Notes: generated by a model not told the origin, from the letters alone. 64,000 nt of DNA from Dryocosmus kuriphilus (GCA_038277395.1 CM076190.1:135556372-135620371); one strand, 5' to 3'. Counted from the stretch's first letter, positions 45,513 to 57,290 are shown. A program made the numbers and translations.

Positions 45513-47533
45513 TTATTTCCTCCATCTAGCTCTTGGTGTATGACCGTTCACTTTACCTAGATACATTTGCTTCGCTAAACGTTTTTCATCCATTTTTTCA
45601 ACACGAACAAACGATCTCAATCTTTCACACTTATCCGTCTTTCTTTCTTTTACGCCACATTCTTTAAGAACCCACTCATTACTGACTTTATCCATTAGTC
45701 TTTTATCATACGTATTTTGCAGGAATCGCATACCAACCGTGTCACTTTACTTCTACCCTTGTCTTGGCATGTCCAGGTCTCGCTAACATATAACACAGTG
45801 GGTGCGAGTATATAATTATACGTATATTGCAATGTTAGCTTCATTAATCACATTTTTACTTCTATTAATGATTTATACACTGTCTATGATCCTACTACCT
45901 TCGATTACACGTTTTCAAGAACAAAAATTACATATAATGTCCACGGAGTTGAATCTGAGCTTGAACAAGAAAACTTCAGCGTTTGGATGCTTACAGATAA
46001 TTTTGCAATAGAACAAATTACCCTCAGCTGACCCAAGGACAGTAAATCGGAAAGGCTCAAAAAATAGAACGTAGTAAAAGTAAGAAGATTGTCAAAATCC
46101 AAAAGAACGAACTGGCCGGTGGTATCCAAAATAATAAGAAACGAGAATAAAGCGCAGACACCGACCTGTATTCTTAATTCTAATCAACTCAGTACCACTA
46201 CTCTTTTCTTCTACTCTTCTTAACCCATTTTTAGAATATATACTTTGTTCCTTCCAAATCATTTTGCATTTTTTAATCCTTTGCCCTGTGATTTTATCTT
46301 GGCCCTCTTTGACTAGTATAGTTGTTTTCCTGTTTTTACCCCTGTAAGCATTTTCTAATCTAGAACTCTCTTCACTGCGAAGGCCTTTAATAATGTGCAC
46401 TTTGTAGCTCGCTTGCTTCTGCTCGTCAACAGCTACATGTATTTTATTATTCCAAAAAAGCATCTTCATTCATCCTCCCTACAACCGCAATTCCACACAC
46501 TTCAGATGCTCTCTTGATGACCCGTAATGTTATCCATGCGACCCCTACATATTTTCTTCCATATTCTTTGTTCCAGTCCTGTTTGTGTTGATCTAAATAG
46601 TCTCTTTTTTCATCGTGATATTCCATTTGTATTTGTGGTTTCTGCAATTTCTCCATATTGATTCGCGACAGTTTCGACTTTTTAAATTTTTCTCTACCTC
46701 CATCCTTGGCCTAAACTAATTTTTGAGTTAACGAGGTAATGATCCATTCCACACTCAGCACCTCTCATACCTCTTATATCTCTCACGAGACCTCTCAATA
46801 TCTCATCCGCTTTAACAAATCGGTCATGGTGCGATTTTCGCCTCTGCACCACGTATACATTTGATTCGTTTTATGCCTGAAACAAGTATTCATAAAGAAC
46901 AAGCCTTTCTGTAAGCATAGGTTGATCAATTTTCCTACATTACCGTTTGTTTTCGGATCGCCGGAATGATCAAGTATCCTATCTGTCCTTTCGTGTTGCA
47001 CGCCAATCCAGCCGTTCATATCTCCGAGCATAATGATTCTTTTCCCAGGATCACTAGTAACGAAGATATTATTCAACGAATCCCAGGAGGCATCTTTTAC
47101 TTTACTGCTTTCGCCACAAAATGGAGCGTAGCGTGCTATAAAGATGGTCTTCTGACTCCCACTTACATTCTAACCCACAGCAATCTTGGAGATACATATT
47201 TATACTTTTTGATATGTTCTTTGACTTTCTCAGTCATAATCCATCCCACTCGTTGACTAGCATACGAATAATTCCCTGAGCAGAGTGCGATTCCGCAGTT
47301 TCCTATATTCAATACCTCATATTCTTTCCTCTTTTTTCAGGTACACATAAGATATCTAACTTTTTCATACGCATCGTTTTGAGCAATTCTCCCACTATGT
47401 AATCATTCACACCTCGTGCATTCCGAACACCCAATCTCCATTTATCGCCTGAAACTTTTCTAAGGGCATGCCTTTTATCAATAGAAGCACCAATCCAATC
47501 ATCCGAGGCTAAATCATTGATAGCATTATTCAT
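45513..47533 (-). pseudogene. Internally deleted RTE-like element
   Basis: Minus-strand order: WRLGVRNARGVND and MRMKKLDILCVPEKRG (47533-47309, endonuclease N-terminus); RIIMLGDMNGWIGV, GLFFMNTCFRHKTNQMYTWC (47076-46795, endonuclease core with the GDMN motif); a charged linker (46656-46092, with YGRKYVGVAWITLRVIKRAS); then MRFLQNTYDKRLMDKVSNEW and LGKVNGHTPRARWRK (45731-45513), the very C-terminus of ORF2. The whole RT domain is missing between about 46090 and 45740, so the copy is internally deleted. Several frameshifts are present. Confidence 0.75.
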
Positions 47534-47769
47534 TGTTTAATCGGGAAATCAGCTTGGATGAGTTTTAAAAATATGACAGAAATTTTTTTAGGAAACAATA
47601 AATCCGATGACTACAAAAAATTGCAGCCAAAATGATATGTAGTTTTAAAAAACTAGGATGCTTGATGAATTTAAAATTCCATTTTCTTGTGTGAGAAGTA
47701 AACTTCTAAGAAGAGGAGTCGATTCCCTGGTATAAAGTCGGGGTATTTCTACGGGACTACCTGGCAACT

Positions 47770-48345
47770 TTTCTCTATGGTATTACCTGAAAAGAGTGAA
47801 GAAAATTTGTAGATCTATTTAAGAAGAACCATTTTTTTGATAAAATTTTTTCTCACGTATCTTCCTGACCGCAAAATTGGCCTTTTTTCTAATACCATTT
47901 TTCATGATTAAAACAAAAAATATGCGGCATATAAAATAGTCCCAAGACATTTTTCTAGACATTTTAAAGATCAGGAAGTTCTATTCCCAACATTTTACCG
48001 CATCTCGCTGTATTTTTCCGTAAAATTTAGTTTCTACTTTAAAAAAAATGTAATTTGGATGGATGAAATCAAAACCGTTGGTCAAAAATATCTGGTTAAC
48101 GAAATTGTCCTTTCTTTTTAGGCCTTCAAAACGCATGCCAAAGCTCAATCCCATCTGATCATTTTTTCGAAAGTTACCGTGCTCACAGGCTCTTACAGAT
48201 AGAATACAGACATACGGACATCATTTTAAAAAAAAAACATTTTTTCTGGATCAGAGAGTCTTAAGACATTGAGATTTGATGAAAACTGGCAATTTCAAAT
48301 TTTACATAAAACTGATACCTTCTCGTTAGTGGATGAGAATGAAAA
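47770..48345 (+). repeat. Diverged copy of the repeat found at 16370-17192
   Basis: It shares AAACCGTTGGTCAAAAA, CGAAAGTTACCGTGCT-ACAG, and the ending ACATAAAACTGATACCTTCTC with GATGAGAATG. It lacks the CAACGA-rich stretch. The flanks 47534-47769 show nothing else. Confidence 0.7.
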
Positions 48346-49567
48346 AAACTTGTATACATAACTAATAACTGTATGATTTCTAAATAAATTTTTACAAATG
48401 AACACCAACCAAACAGCGTTGTCCAGAATCATTTGAAGAATAGAATCAACTTTGGATCATTAGAGTATAATCATAGTTGCAGTTTTTACATGAAGCTAAA
48501 ACACAAAAATCGAAATAACTTTTGCTAAGCAAACCATTTTTACGGAAATAATGTTTTTTCTAAAGTAAGGTCAGATTTCTCCTTCAAAATTTGCAGCAAT
48601 TAAGAATGGGCTTACTTTTGTCGATTTTATAAATCATTATGAAAGCTTGATGAATTTGATGATTGACTGTACGTAGACTACATCGTTGATGCGAAATATG
48701 AATCAAGTTCTTTTCTTGATTATTACAAAATATTTGGTTAAATTTTTTATTAAATCTACAACCATCAACCTTAGTTAAAAGAATAATAGTTCACTATTGC
48801 CTCTGTGGTGCACAATATATTTTATGTAACAAAAGTATCTTTATCAACTTTTTTCATGCGTCTGTTTGAAACGTCAAGTATATTTTGACAGCGACACTTA
48901 CCTTATTATTTCTCCGTGAATACAACATATGTCAGTTCTGCTGCACAATACCCATTGTTCATAGCAGAAGCGCATGTGAGGAGTACGTATTTGGCTACTT
49001 TTAACTCATAGAAGTCAAAGGTGCTCGAATTCGTACTCCATAGCGCTGATTCACATCCGCAGTAGATAAAACAGGTAGGGGAGACCGCCGTATGGCAGAC
49101 AATGATAAACAGTAGATAATCTTAGTTAACCGGAAAACTGTCAGAAAATATTGACTATTTTCATTAGTATAATATTTCGGCGAAGATAATACATTGATAA
49201 AATTTCATTGAAATAATAATGCATGAGGACTAGGAATTTATTTTTTGAAGTAGAAATGAAGGATGTTTCAGGTTAGTTCGAGAATTCGTCTTCCGAGTAA
49301 CACCAAACGTGTTTTTGGCACCTAGGGTAATTAAATTAAAATAATACGAATTTACTAGTATCTAAAATATAACAAACATATTTTTAAAAGACATTGATAA
49401 TATTCAACTAAAACTAAAATTCATTACTAACTTTTTCTAATATTTATAATCAAGTGTGCTGTAAAAAAATTATAAATAGAATAATTCATATTTTTTGTTA
49501 AGTTCGAAGAATAAATTGATGTTGGAAGTAAAAAGCTTTAGTTTTTTTATTCATTGTGGATAAACTC
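48346..49567. other. AT-rich DNA, nothing recognised
   Basis: No convincing open frame, RNA gene or repeat was identified. Confidence 0.4.
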
Positions 49568-50420
49568 CGAAAAGCGCTTACGTCCGATTAATTCAAAGCT
49601 TCGTATACCTACGCATTTTGACGCGCTGATCGCGAATATGATAGTGAAAATACCCGAAAATTTGATTTTCAGGGTCAAATCTCGAAAAAACTATAAAAAT
49701 TTGATGTCTTTCCGTTTATTTCAGTAAATAATAAAAATTTACAAAAAAACTTTAAACAAAAGTTGTAGATCTTTTAAAAGTACATATCTTATGTTTAACA
49801 TTTTTTTTACCCTACGATTTAAATTTTTCGAGAAAAAAAGGGAAATGTCGGTACGAAGTGTAGAATTGTAAGTAGGCATTAATGCTAAACAAATGGGGTA
49901 ATGGCAAAAGATATGCTTCCACGAAACATTAGAAGACAAATGGGGATGGTATCCACCCGAAGTTGTTTCTGTGAACAGTCATAGGGGTGCCTTCCCATCC
50001 CCATGAGACGTTGGAAAGGGGTCGTGTGTGACCTAAGTTATTTCTGTGACCAGTCACAAGATAGCCTTTCTGCTCCCATGAGACGTTGGAATGGGTGTCG
50101 TGTCTGACCTAAGAAATTCTAGACTTCGTGCCGACATTTCCCTTCTTTTCTCGAAAATTGTCCGTTTTAGGGTAAAAATATAGTAAACATAAAATATGTA
50201 TTTTTAGAACATCTACAACTTTTGTTTAAATCTTTTTCGCAAATTTGTATTATTTACTGAAATAAACGGAAAAAAAAAACATGAAATATGTAGTTTTTTG
50301 GGGTTTTAACCTTGAAAATCAAATTTTCGGGTGTTTCCACTATCATATTCGTAATCAGCGCGTCAAAATACATAGGTATGCAAAGTTTTAGAATAATCTG
50401 AGGTAAGCGCTTTTCGAAAC
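49568..50420. repeat. Foldback element with tandem repeats in its loop
   Basis: Left arm (about 49568-49857) and right arm (about 50128-50417) are inverted copies. CGAAAAGCGCTTAC pairs with GTAAGCGCTTTTCG, and CGAATATGATAGTG with CACTATCATATTCG. GGGAAATGTCGG pairs with CCGACATTTCCC at the inner edge. The loop contains two direct ~85-bp copies, each with TTTCTGTGA-CAGTCA and CCCATGAGACGTTGGAA. Confidence 0.85.
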
Positions 50421-50984
50421 TCCACCCTTTATTTGAAGCACTTTTAGTAAACAATCTGTTTTTATTTCCAATGAAGACAAAAAAAAACAATAGAATCACT
50501 ACTACACCTTTTTCTTTTAAACTTTTATTCCAATTATTTTATTTTATAACGTTAAATCCCAACAGAAACATTTTATTTGAAATACTCCGCCAAGTACTTA
50601 CATGAACTTTAACATTTTACTTATTTATGTTAAGGGCAATGGAAGCTGTGAAATCACAAAATAAAGCCAGATAAGAATAGTAGATAATTTAGGAATAAAA
50701 GTATTTTCTACTAAAGGAACGTTATTAAAGGTAGCAAATTTATTATTGCAGTAATTATTAAATCATTCTAATAAATAATAGTCTTTGTTTTATAAGAGAA
50801 ATTAAATTAATTTTAGAGAAATAAAAGAAGAGAGAGAATCATTTGGCGGGCCTGTGAATGAACATAATAATAATATATTATCAGAATTTTCGCTCAGACT
50901 TAAGATGGTCTCAGTCCAATAAGCCGAGGGAATTTTTCGTTAAAACTAAAATTTTTTGTACAAAATAATAATTTAATAGTAATC

Positions 50985-51019
<35 letters not shown>

Positions 51020-51029
51020 TACTCGAGGT
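50421..51029. other. AT-rich DNA with (AAT)n near its right end
   Basis: No gene. An (AAT)n run lies at about 50985-51016. Confidence 0.5.
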
Positions 51030-51165
51030 TATTCTCGACATTCGATTTCATTCTCTGCATCCGAGTTTATCTTCGGCATCCAGAGTTTACACTCGGCATC
51101 CAAATTTATTTTCGGCATCCGTGTTTATACTTGGCATCTAAGTTTATTCTCGGCATCGGAGTTTA
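51030..51165. repeat. Degenerate ~22-bp tandem repeat
   Basis: About six copies around the consensus TTTATTCTCGGCATCCGAG, for example TTTATCTTCGGCATCCAGAG, TTTACACTCGGCATCCAA and TTTATACTTGGCATCTAAG. Confidence 0.75.
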
Positions 51166-51384
51166 CTGGAATGGGACCTTTGAGTGGGCTACCGGGCGCA
51201 TTCTCGGGTTTCAGGTGCAGGATCCTTGTGCAAAGATTTTCTGCTGAATGTTGTTCCAAATGTAGTATAGATATAACAGTTCGGGAACACTGCAAGCTTC
51301 ACGTTGACGACCAAAGATGGCGCCATTGTTCTCTATGCAATAAACAAGGTTCTGTTCCATGCTAAAAATAGTCATTTATTTGCC

Positions 51385-51950
51385 GTCAGTAGGAAAATCT
51401 GTCGGCAAGGTAGGAATCTAAAACAGAGGAAACCAGAAGTCGGCACTATAGGAATCTTATAAGGTAAACCGCACAGCAGGTAAGGTAGGAATCTGGCGTA
51501 ATTAATTACCATCAGTCGGTTAGGTAGGAATCTGATACAGATAAAACCAGTCATTTACCGACAGGTGATGGTGCCTCGTGTCCGTGATAAATGTCTGCAA
51601 AGTTAATCGGTGACCGACAGGTGATGGTGTAACATGTCCGTGCTAAATATCTGTAAAATTAATCAGTAACCGACAGGCGATGGTGGTTCGTGTCCGTACT
51701 AAAATATAATTTGATCAGTAATCAAGTATGGCGGGTTGCCGAGCTACAGGTTTCAAGAGCATGGTTCTGTTCCAAACTCAATGTTTGTAAAATTATTCAC
51801 TAACTGATAGACGATAGTGGTCCGTGTCCGTGGTATAATTCCATTCAGTCAGTAGCCAAGTATGGCGGGTTGACGAGATATAGGCTTCAGGGGTAGGATT
51901 CTGTTCCGAGATAAATGTTTGCAAAACCACAGTTCGGCTTAAATTAGAAC
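51385..51950. repeat. Two interleaved short tandem repeat families
   Basis: AGGTAGGAATCTG-like words recur at 51385-51540. A 56-bp unit with ACCGACAGGTGATGGTG and GTGTCCGT starts at 51557, 51613 and 51669, with a diverged copy near 51800. A longer unit with CAAGTATGGCGGGTTG occurs at about 51724 and 51852. No coding sequence. Confidence 0.7.
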
Positions 51951-52169
51951 TTAATTCTTTAATTCTTGAATTTTATTAAGCATTTAATAGCATTATTATT
52001 ATTATTTTATGAAATATAAGTGTTTGTCTCAGATTCCAGTTTCATAAGTCTGAAAGAATGCTCTAGTTTCCATTCCCAGGTGCGCCTTTCACTCTGCCTG
52101 AGGGGAGTGCTTTTGCTCCCTTGGCTTTTAGTAGCTTATCAGTAAATATAAACAAATTGCACGACAGAA
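51951..52169. other. Nothing recognised
   Basis: Short AT-rich spacer between the tandem repeats and the inverted arm at 52170. Confidence 0.4.
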
Positions 52170-52258
52170 TTGTTTACAGTAAATGAAATTAAAAGAATAC
52201 ACCCAGCATAGCATTAAGTATGCAATAGTTCTTTCTATTACTCAATATTGTACAGTTC
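52170..52258 (+). repeat. Left arm of a 4.9-kb inverted pair
   Basis: TTTACAGTAAATGAAATTAA, TTAAGTATGCAATAGTT and TCAATATTGTACAGTTCT reappear as the reverse complement at about 56952-57048. It is related to the arms at 36930-37140 and 39540-39770. Confidence 0.75.
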
Positions 52259-53241
52259 TGAGATCAGAGACCGAGGGATTCCTTTTTGCATGCCAGGGCG
52301 GCGTTATCGGCACCTTGGTGTACCACGAGCGTGTGGTGTATATAACGGTCGTCGATACCAACGTCTGAGAATACAAACAAGGGCCGGAGTCTCTCGGACA
52401 TATCCTGAGTGGATGCTCAAAATATGCGCGTCATGGGTACATTGAGAGGCAAAATGCGGCTCTAAAATTTCTGTATTACCATCTCCGGCACTTCTACGGA
52501 GTCGGTGGAAAACCCGTTTTGCCATACACCCAAGGGGATCTGGAGTCCATCATAGAAAATAACCCGTGTAAGGTCTACTGAAAATTTTCATTCTCCACTA
52601 CTCACCGTATCAGTGCGAAGAAGACTGGTATTCTCCTCCATGTCCTGAAGACTAGGGTCATGCATGTGATTGAGTTTTCGGCGCCGGCTGATGGTAACAT
52701 TACGTCGAAGGAGGAAGAGAACGGAGTAAATATTAAGATCTGCTTTTTGAATTGGGTAGACTGTGTCCAAGATACAAGGTCCGTCTTGCAGTTCTCATTA
52801 GTGGTCGACTTGGAGGTATGAAGGCTTCCTTCTTAAGCCAATTAAGAAAGATCCCGCCTTGTCAACATCAAGCTTCGAACATTGTAAGTCGTATGCAAAA
52901 GGCAGTACTTCTTGTGTTACTTTATCTGGTCCGTCAACACTGCCAATACAATATATAATATCTAGATTGGTAGCTCTAAAAAAGCATCAAAGGTTGTGAG
53001 TTTTCCACCTTCAATACTTTCGCTCTCCGCGTAAGAACATCGGCGGTATGTTCGAAAGGTAAATAGAAGTGTTCAGCGCAGTCACCTCGCAAAAAAATTC
53101 CCACTCTTGCTTACCTGCTGGACAGAAGGAGCAGAAGTGAGTGGCGTATATATTTCAGTTGCTTTGGGATTGGCTTATCTACTAGAGAAACCATATTCGA
53201 AGCTTTCGAAGTCTACAACTTCTCTCATAATAATAATAATT
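52259..53241 (+). pseudogene. C-terminal fragment of an RLE-type non-LTR retrotransposon
   Basis: Plus-strand frames read GVIGTLVYHERVVYITVVDT, QGPESLGHILSGCSKYARH, then AALKFLYYHLRHFYGV and PYTQGDLESIIENN, CKVY followed by a TGA; then HVIEFSAPADG, RYKVRLAVLISGRLGGMKAS, and SRMQKAVLLVLLYL. This is the zinc-finger plus restriction-like endonuclease C-terminus of an R2/R4-group element, distinct in wording from the copy at 42180. Finger Cys and the PD pair are lost. It ends in an AAT-rich tail at 53226-53239 and is truncated at its 5' end, as expected for incomplete reverse transcription. Confidence 0.7.
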
Positions 53242-53586
53242 CCATGTTATATAAAGCCCTGCAATATCAGAATGCATATTATTGAAGGTTTTATGATTTG
53301 TGGCACTGCTTTAAATCAGTGCGTTTATCTCTTAATGCTGCATACGTAATATAGTATTAGCATTCCCGAAGCTTGAGATAAAAGGCCGTTTTGTTAACAG
53401 GTTTCACAATCGTTATTCTTTAAGCACCTCAATCTCTATCTTATTTTTAGAAATAGAGATCTACCTATTATGATTTGGAAACTTATCTATTATGCTTTGA
53501 AGGTTTAGCATAAAATAAAAAAGAAGTCTCCCTGTTCTTCTTAAGTTACAGTTATATCTTCTAAAAAAATATTTTACTTACTTGTT
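53242..53586 (+). repeat. Repeat family C, right-hand locus, first part
   Basis: Matches 36725-36920: CATTCCCGAAGCTTGAGATAAAAG, AGGTTTCACA, CACCTCAATCTCT and TTTAGCATAAAAT. It is interrupted at 53587 by the short retroelement. Confidence 0.75.
53575..53586 (+). repeat. Target site duplication, left copy
   Basis: TACTTACTTGTT, identical to 54644-54655. Confidence 0.9.
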
Positions 53587-53859
53587 CCTCCTCTATGGGA
53601 CGCGTAAACTCCTCTATTCCTTATAACGGGGAATTAGATTTTCCTGCCTAAGGAGAAGGAGAGTTCGGACCTGGCCGTGGTGAGGAGGCCTAAGAACTCC
53701 CGCGGATAACAACGACCCGGACGCCGCAACGAGGGCGACCCTTACGGGTAGGAGTTGATGGCTAGTAGGGTGGAAGTATCAGCGTGAATTCGAATAAGCA
53801 GCGAACATCGAGTGGCACTCGGTTCCCGTATCAGCCCCTAAGCCAAGGCGTGAACTACC

Positions 53860-54429
53860 GTGTCGAAGGCTGAGTGTTACCAAGGAATGGTGACTCCTAC
53901 GGTGTCCTGGGATACCGGGCAACCTCCCAGTGTAAAAGTGCCTTATCCCCACAAGCGGGCTGAACGGGTGACTTCAATGAGACCCGCCATGAACACTTCA
54001 TCTCCTCTTGAGAAGATGGAGACCAGCGAAGGTGATAAATCACCTTTAACTCCACAAGGGGCAGATGCGGTTCCTAGTACCTCGAGTGGTACAGCTGTTA
54101 ATGAGACTTTAATTAGTCACATTAACGAAGCCAAAGCCACTGAGAACGATGGGACCGTGGTAGGCCCCAAGAAACGAGAACATAGTACCGCCGCCAGAAG
54201 GAGGTACCAACGCCAGCAGCTAAAGCTGCAGCGCGAGGAGGCTCCTAAATCTGAGACCCCAAAACGGTCTCGATCTGATGCCGGTACTCCTAATCAAGAG
54301 CAAGCAATGGCCGTAGAAACGGCTCTCGACAAGATGATCGCCGAGGTAAAACCTGGCGACATTATGCCGAGATTTGAGGCTTCCGGGAAGATACAGCACA
54401 TCACATACTATGTGAATGTGATGTGCTAA
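53860..54429 (+). CDS. ORF1 (gag-like) N-terminal protein, 189 residues
   Basis: The intact frame starts at ATG 53860 after a ~270-base leader. It is Ser/Thr/Pro-rich and lacks membrane segments. A basic patch (GPKKREHSTAARRRYQRQQL) and a PKRSRSDAGTPNQEQAMAVE segment resemble the N-terminal region of ORF1 proteins in arthropod R1/LOA/I-type LINEs; nucleic acid binding is an inference. It stops at TAA within a perfect hairpin, without the usual C-terminal zinc knuckles. It is either truncated by deletion, with the stop at the junction, or a deliberately short product. It is the only long uninterrupted ORF of the I/R1 type in the window. Confidence 0.6.
   Translation: MSKAECYQGMVTPTVSWDTGQPPSVKVPYPHKRAERVTSMRPAMNTSSPLEKMETSEGDKSPLTPQGADAVPSTSSGTAVNETLISHINEAKATENDGTVVGPKKREHSTAARRRYQRQQLKLQREEAPKSETPKRSRSDAGTPNQEQAMAVETALDKMIAEVKPGDIMPRFEASGKIQHITYYVNVMC
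54395..54427. other. Perfect 11-bp hairpin at the ORF1 stop codon
   Basis: Arms AGCACATCACA (54395-54405) and TGTGATGTGCT (54417-54427) flank an 11-base loop. The ORF1 stop TAA begins at the last base of the right arm. Confidence 0.8.
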
Positions 54430-54643
54430 TAAGTCTCGGAATGAAGCATCTCGGAAATCACTTTTTCGAACCAGATGATTTCGTAGATATTCCATATACG
54501 GTGATATACGCATATATGAAGGAAACCGGCCTCCTTAGAGAGGCTTAGTTTTAAGGGCAAAGTACAATAGGTTACATTAGTTAACCTCAGTGCTATGGGA
54601 CTTGAGTGCCCCTGCCCATCTGAAATAATAATAATAATAATAA

Positions 54644-54655
54644 TACTTACTTGTT
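54644..54655 (+). repeat. Target site duplication, right copy
   Basis: TACTTACTTGTT, directly after the (AAT)n tail. Confidence 0.9.
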
Positions 54656-56460
54656 GATAAATCTTAAGTCCAATAACCAATGTAAGACTTAAGCTTTTCC
54701 AAAATCTTTCAAAATATTACATCATATCCCTAAAATGCTATAATGTCATCTGAGAGATAATTAATATCAATCGTAAACAATAAATTCTCAAATTTATAGA
54801 AATTTTGCAAGGTTAATAATGTGATTCTTAGGAAAAGGGTTCATGTCTATTCTAAATATAAAAATAATTAGAAGGGCAATTGTGCAGCTCAGAATATGCA
54901 AAAAAAAAAAACTTTAAATCATTTCTGTGTATTTGTGAGATATCCAACAATGTGATTTTCAATATTTCTCATCAAGCTGTATGATTTCAGACATTAAAAT
55001 ATGTATATCATGTTTAACCTATTATTGGTGTCACACTTTACAAGATAATTTACTGTAATATAATTTTATTAAATAAGTGTTGAAACTCATCTATCGGTAA
55101 ATATCAAAGGAGAACCGTTAAGGAATTAGTTATTAGAAAATATAAAAGAAATGTGGTCTGAATAAAGGCACATATTTATTGAATGTTTAGGCAATTCATT
55201 GTTGATAAATGTTAAGTTCAATAATCAACACAACACTTACGTTTTTCCAAATTTTTTGAGAATATTACATCATATCCTTAAAATACTATAGCGTAATCTG
55301 AGAGACCATTAATATCATTCGTACACAATAAATCCTCAATTTTATAGAAATTTTGCAAGGTTCATAATGGGATTCTTGGGAAAAGAGGTCATGTGCATGC
55401 TAAATAGAAAAATGGGTAGAAGAACAACTGTAGAGCTCAGAATATGCAAAATATAATTTAAAGTCATTTCTGTAAATTTGTAAGATATTCAAAATGTGAT
55501 TTTCAACCATTCTCATCAAGTTATGTGATTTTAGACATTAAAATAAGTGTATCATGTTTAGCCTACTCTTTGTGAAATAATTTTTAAGATAAACTACAAC
55601 AATATTATTTTATTAAATAAGTGTTGAAACTCATCTATCGGTAAATATCAAAGATGAACCGCTAAGGAATAAGTTTTTAAAAAATATCCAAGAAATGGTG
55701 TTTAGGAGAAAGGCACGTAGTTATTGAATGTTTAAACAATTCATTTTTGATCAATTTTAAGTTCAATAACCAACGTAAGGCTTACGGTTTTCCAAATTCT
55801 TTGAAAATATTACATCTGAGAGATCTTTAGTACATAATATTCGTGAACAATAAATCCTCAGTTTTATAGAAATTTTGTAAAGGGAAATGTTTCTGGGAAA
55901 AGGGTTCGTATCTGTGCTAAAAAGAAAAATAATTCGAAAAACAATTGTACAGCTCAGAATATGCAAAAATATAATTTAAAGTCTTTCCCAAATATTTGTG
56001 AGATATCTTATAATACAATTTTCAACGTTTCTCATTGCTTTACATGATTTTAGATATTGAAAGCAGGGTGTCATATTACCTGCTCTTGTCGTGATATACT
56101 TTCAAATCAGATTAATTGAATTATCTTTAAATAATAATTCATTTCTTGATAAACTTTATGACAAAACAATGTTAAACTTATGTTTTTGTTCAATTCTTTG
56201 AAAATATGACGCCAGCTTCCTGTCAACAAATACCAAAGAGAAATCCACTAAGGAATTAGTTAAGGAAAAAGCAAAGAGATAACTGGAGACGAGTCACGCA
56301 TACTTATGGAATGTATAAACATTCAATTTGTTGATAAAATCAAAGATCGACCAACTTAAGTCTTATGTTTTACGAAATTCTTTGAAAAATATTACAACAT
56401 ATTCCAAAAATGCTATAACATAGATTTAAAGTGTTTTAAGTAATGCGCTTGTCAGTAATA
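54656..56460 (+). repeat. Repeat family C array, right-hand locus (~545-bp period)
   Basis: TATAGAAATTTTG recurs at about 54797, 55345 and 55865 and TTGATAAAT-TTAAG-CAATAA at about 54651, 55200 and 55743. The last part (56140-56450) matches the second half-unit of the 35.8-38.7 kb array (ATATGACGCCAGCTTCCTG, CACTAAGGAATTAGTTAA). There are no genes. Confidence 0.75.
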
Positions 56461-57048
56461 ATCGAGGAGAGAACCTATTTAAAAATGTATCCAACTATTA
56501 TGAGAAGCATCAAATCATTAACTATTTACAAACGGGGTTTTTCTCAGATTTCATTACTCTTTTCCGGCAGATAAATCTCGAAAGGCTTGATGTTTGAAAG
56601 AGTTTCTAAGTAACTGATTTAATATTTCATATTTGATTTTACTATAAATAATTCTGTTCTCCAATCGGCATGCATGACTTGTTTAAAACTTGTTTGTATT
56701 TATTCAGGAGGAGGAAGAGAAGATTGTAGTTAAATAAAATGCTTAAAACTTTGTTTTCAACGATTACAAGCCTTAGACCATCAGATAGAAAACTCTAAAA
56801 CTAAAATGAGTTTCTTCAACTTTTTTATAATAACCAAAATAATTACAGGTGACAGAAATTCAGGAGTAGATATACATTTTAAAAAAACTATATTTCATAA
56901 AGAAGTACGTATTATGTTTGTTTTAAAATCACTTGGAATTTAACTTATTAAAAGAACTGTACAATATTGAGTAATAGAAAAACTATTGCATACTTAATGC
57001 TGTGCTGGGTGTACTCTTTTAATTTCATTTACTGTAAATAATTAGTAG
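56461..57048 (-). repeat. Family C end segment with right arm of the 4.9-kb inverted pair
   Basis: 56690-56950 matches 39410-39700, and 56952-57048 is the reverse complement of 52170-52258. No coding sequence. Confidence 0.65.
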
Positions 57049-57290
57049 TTATACAGGGGGAGTTCTAACTCAAGATCCCTGTTACCGACAGTTACCGACA
57101 TCGAGAGCTAAAGCGGTTCAAGTCCGCGCTAAGCATCTAGCCCGGTGTGACGTCAGTAAATAAATAATACGCGATTGTTAAACATGAATTTTGCATAAAC
57201 AAATCTCTCTCTCTCTCTCTACCCCTCTCTCTCTCTTTCTCCTATGCCACGTGTCAAATTAAAAATATCCGATTTCTGTAACGCATATCG
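57049..57290. other. Spacer with (CT)n
   Basis: CGAGAGCTAAAGCGGTTCAA near 57100 matches 34020. A CT run lies at about 57205-57240. No gene. Confidence 0.5.

Larger units (their letters stand above)
53587..54643 (+). mobile_element. Short non-LTR element (5'UTR-ORF1-3' tail) with intact TSD
   Basis: The element is flanked by the 12-bp direct repeat TACTTACTTGTT at 53575-53586 and 54644-54655 and ends in (AAT)n, both hallmarks of target-primed insertion. Inside it has a GC-rich leader, one ORF1-like frame (53860-54429), a short 3'UTR and no endonuclease or RT. At 1057 bp it must have been mobilised in trans, or by template switching. It is inserted in repeat family C. Confidence 0.85.
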
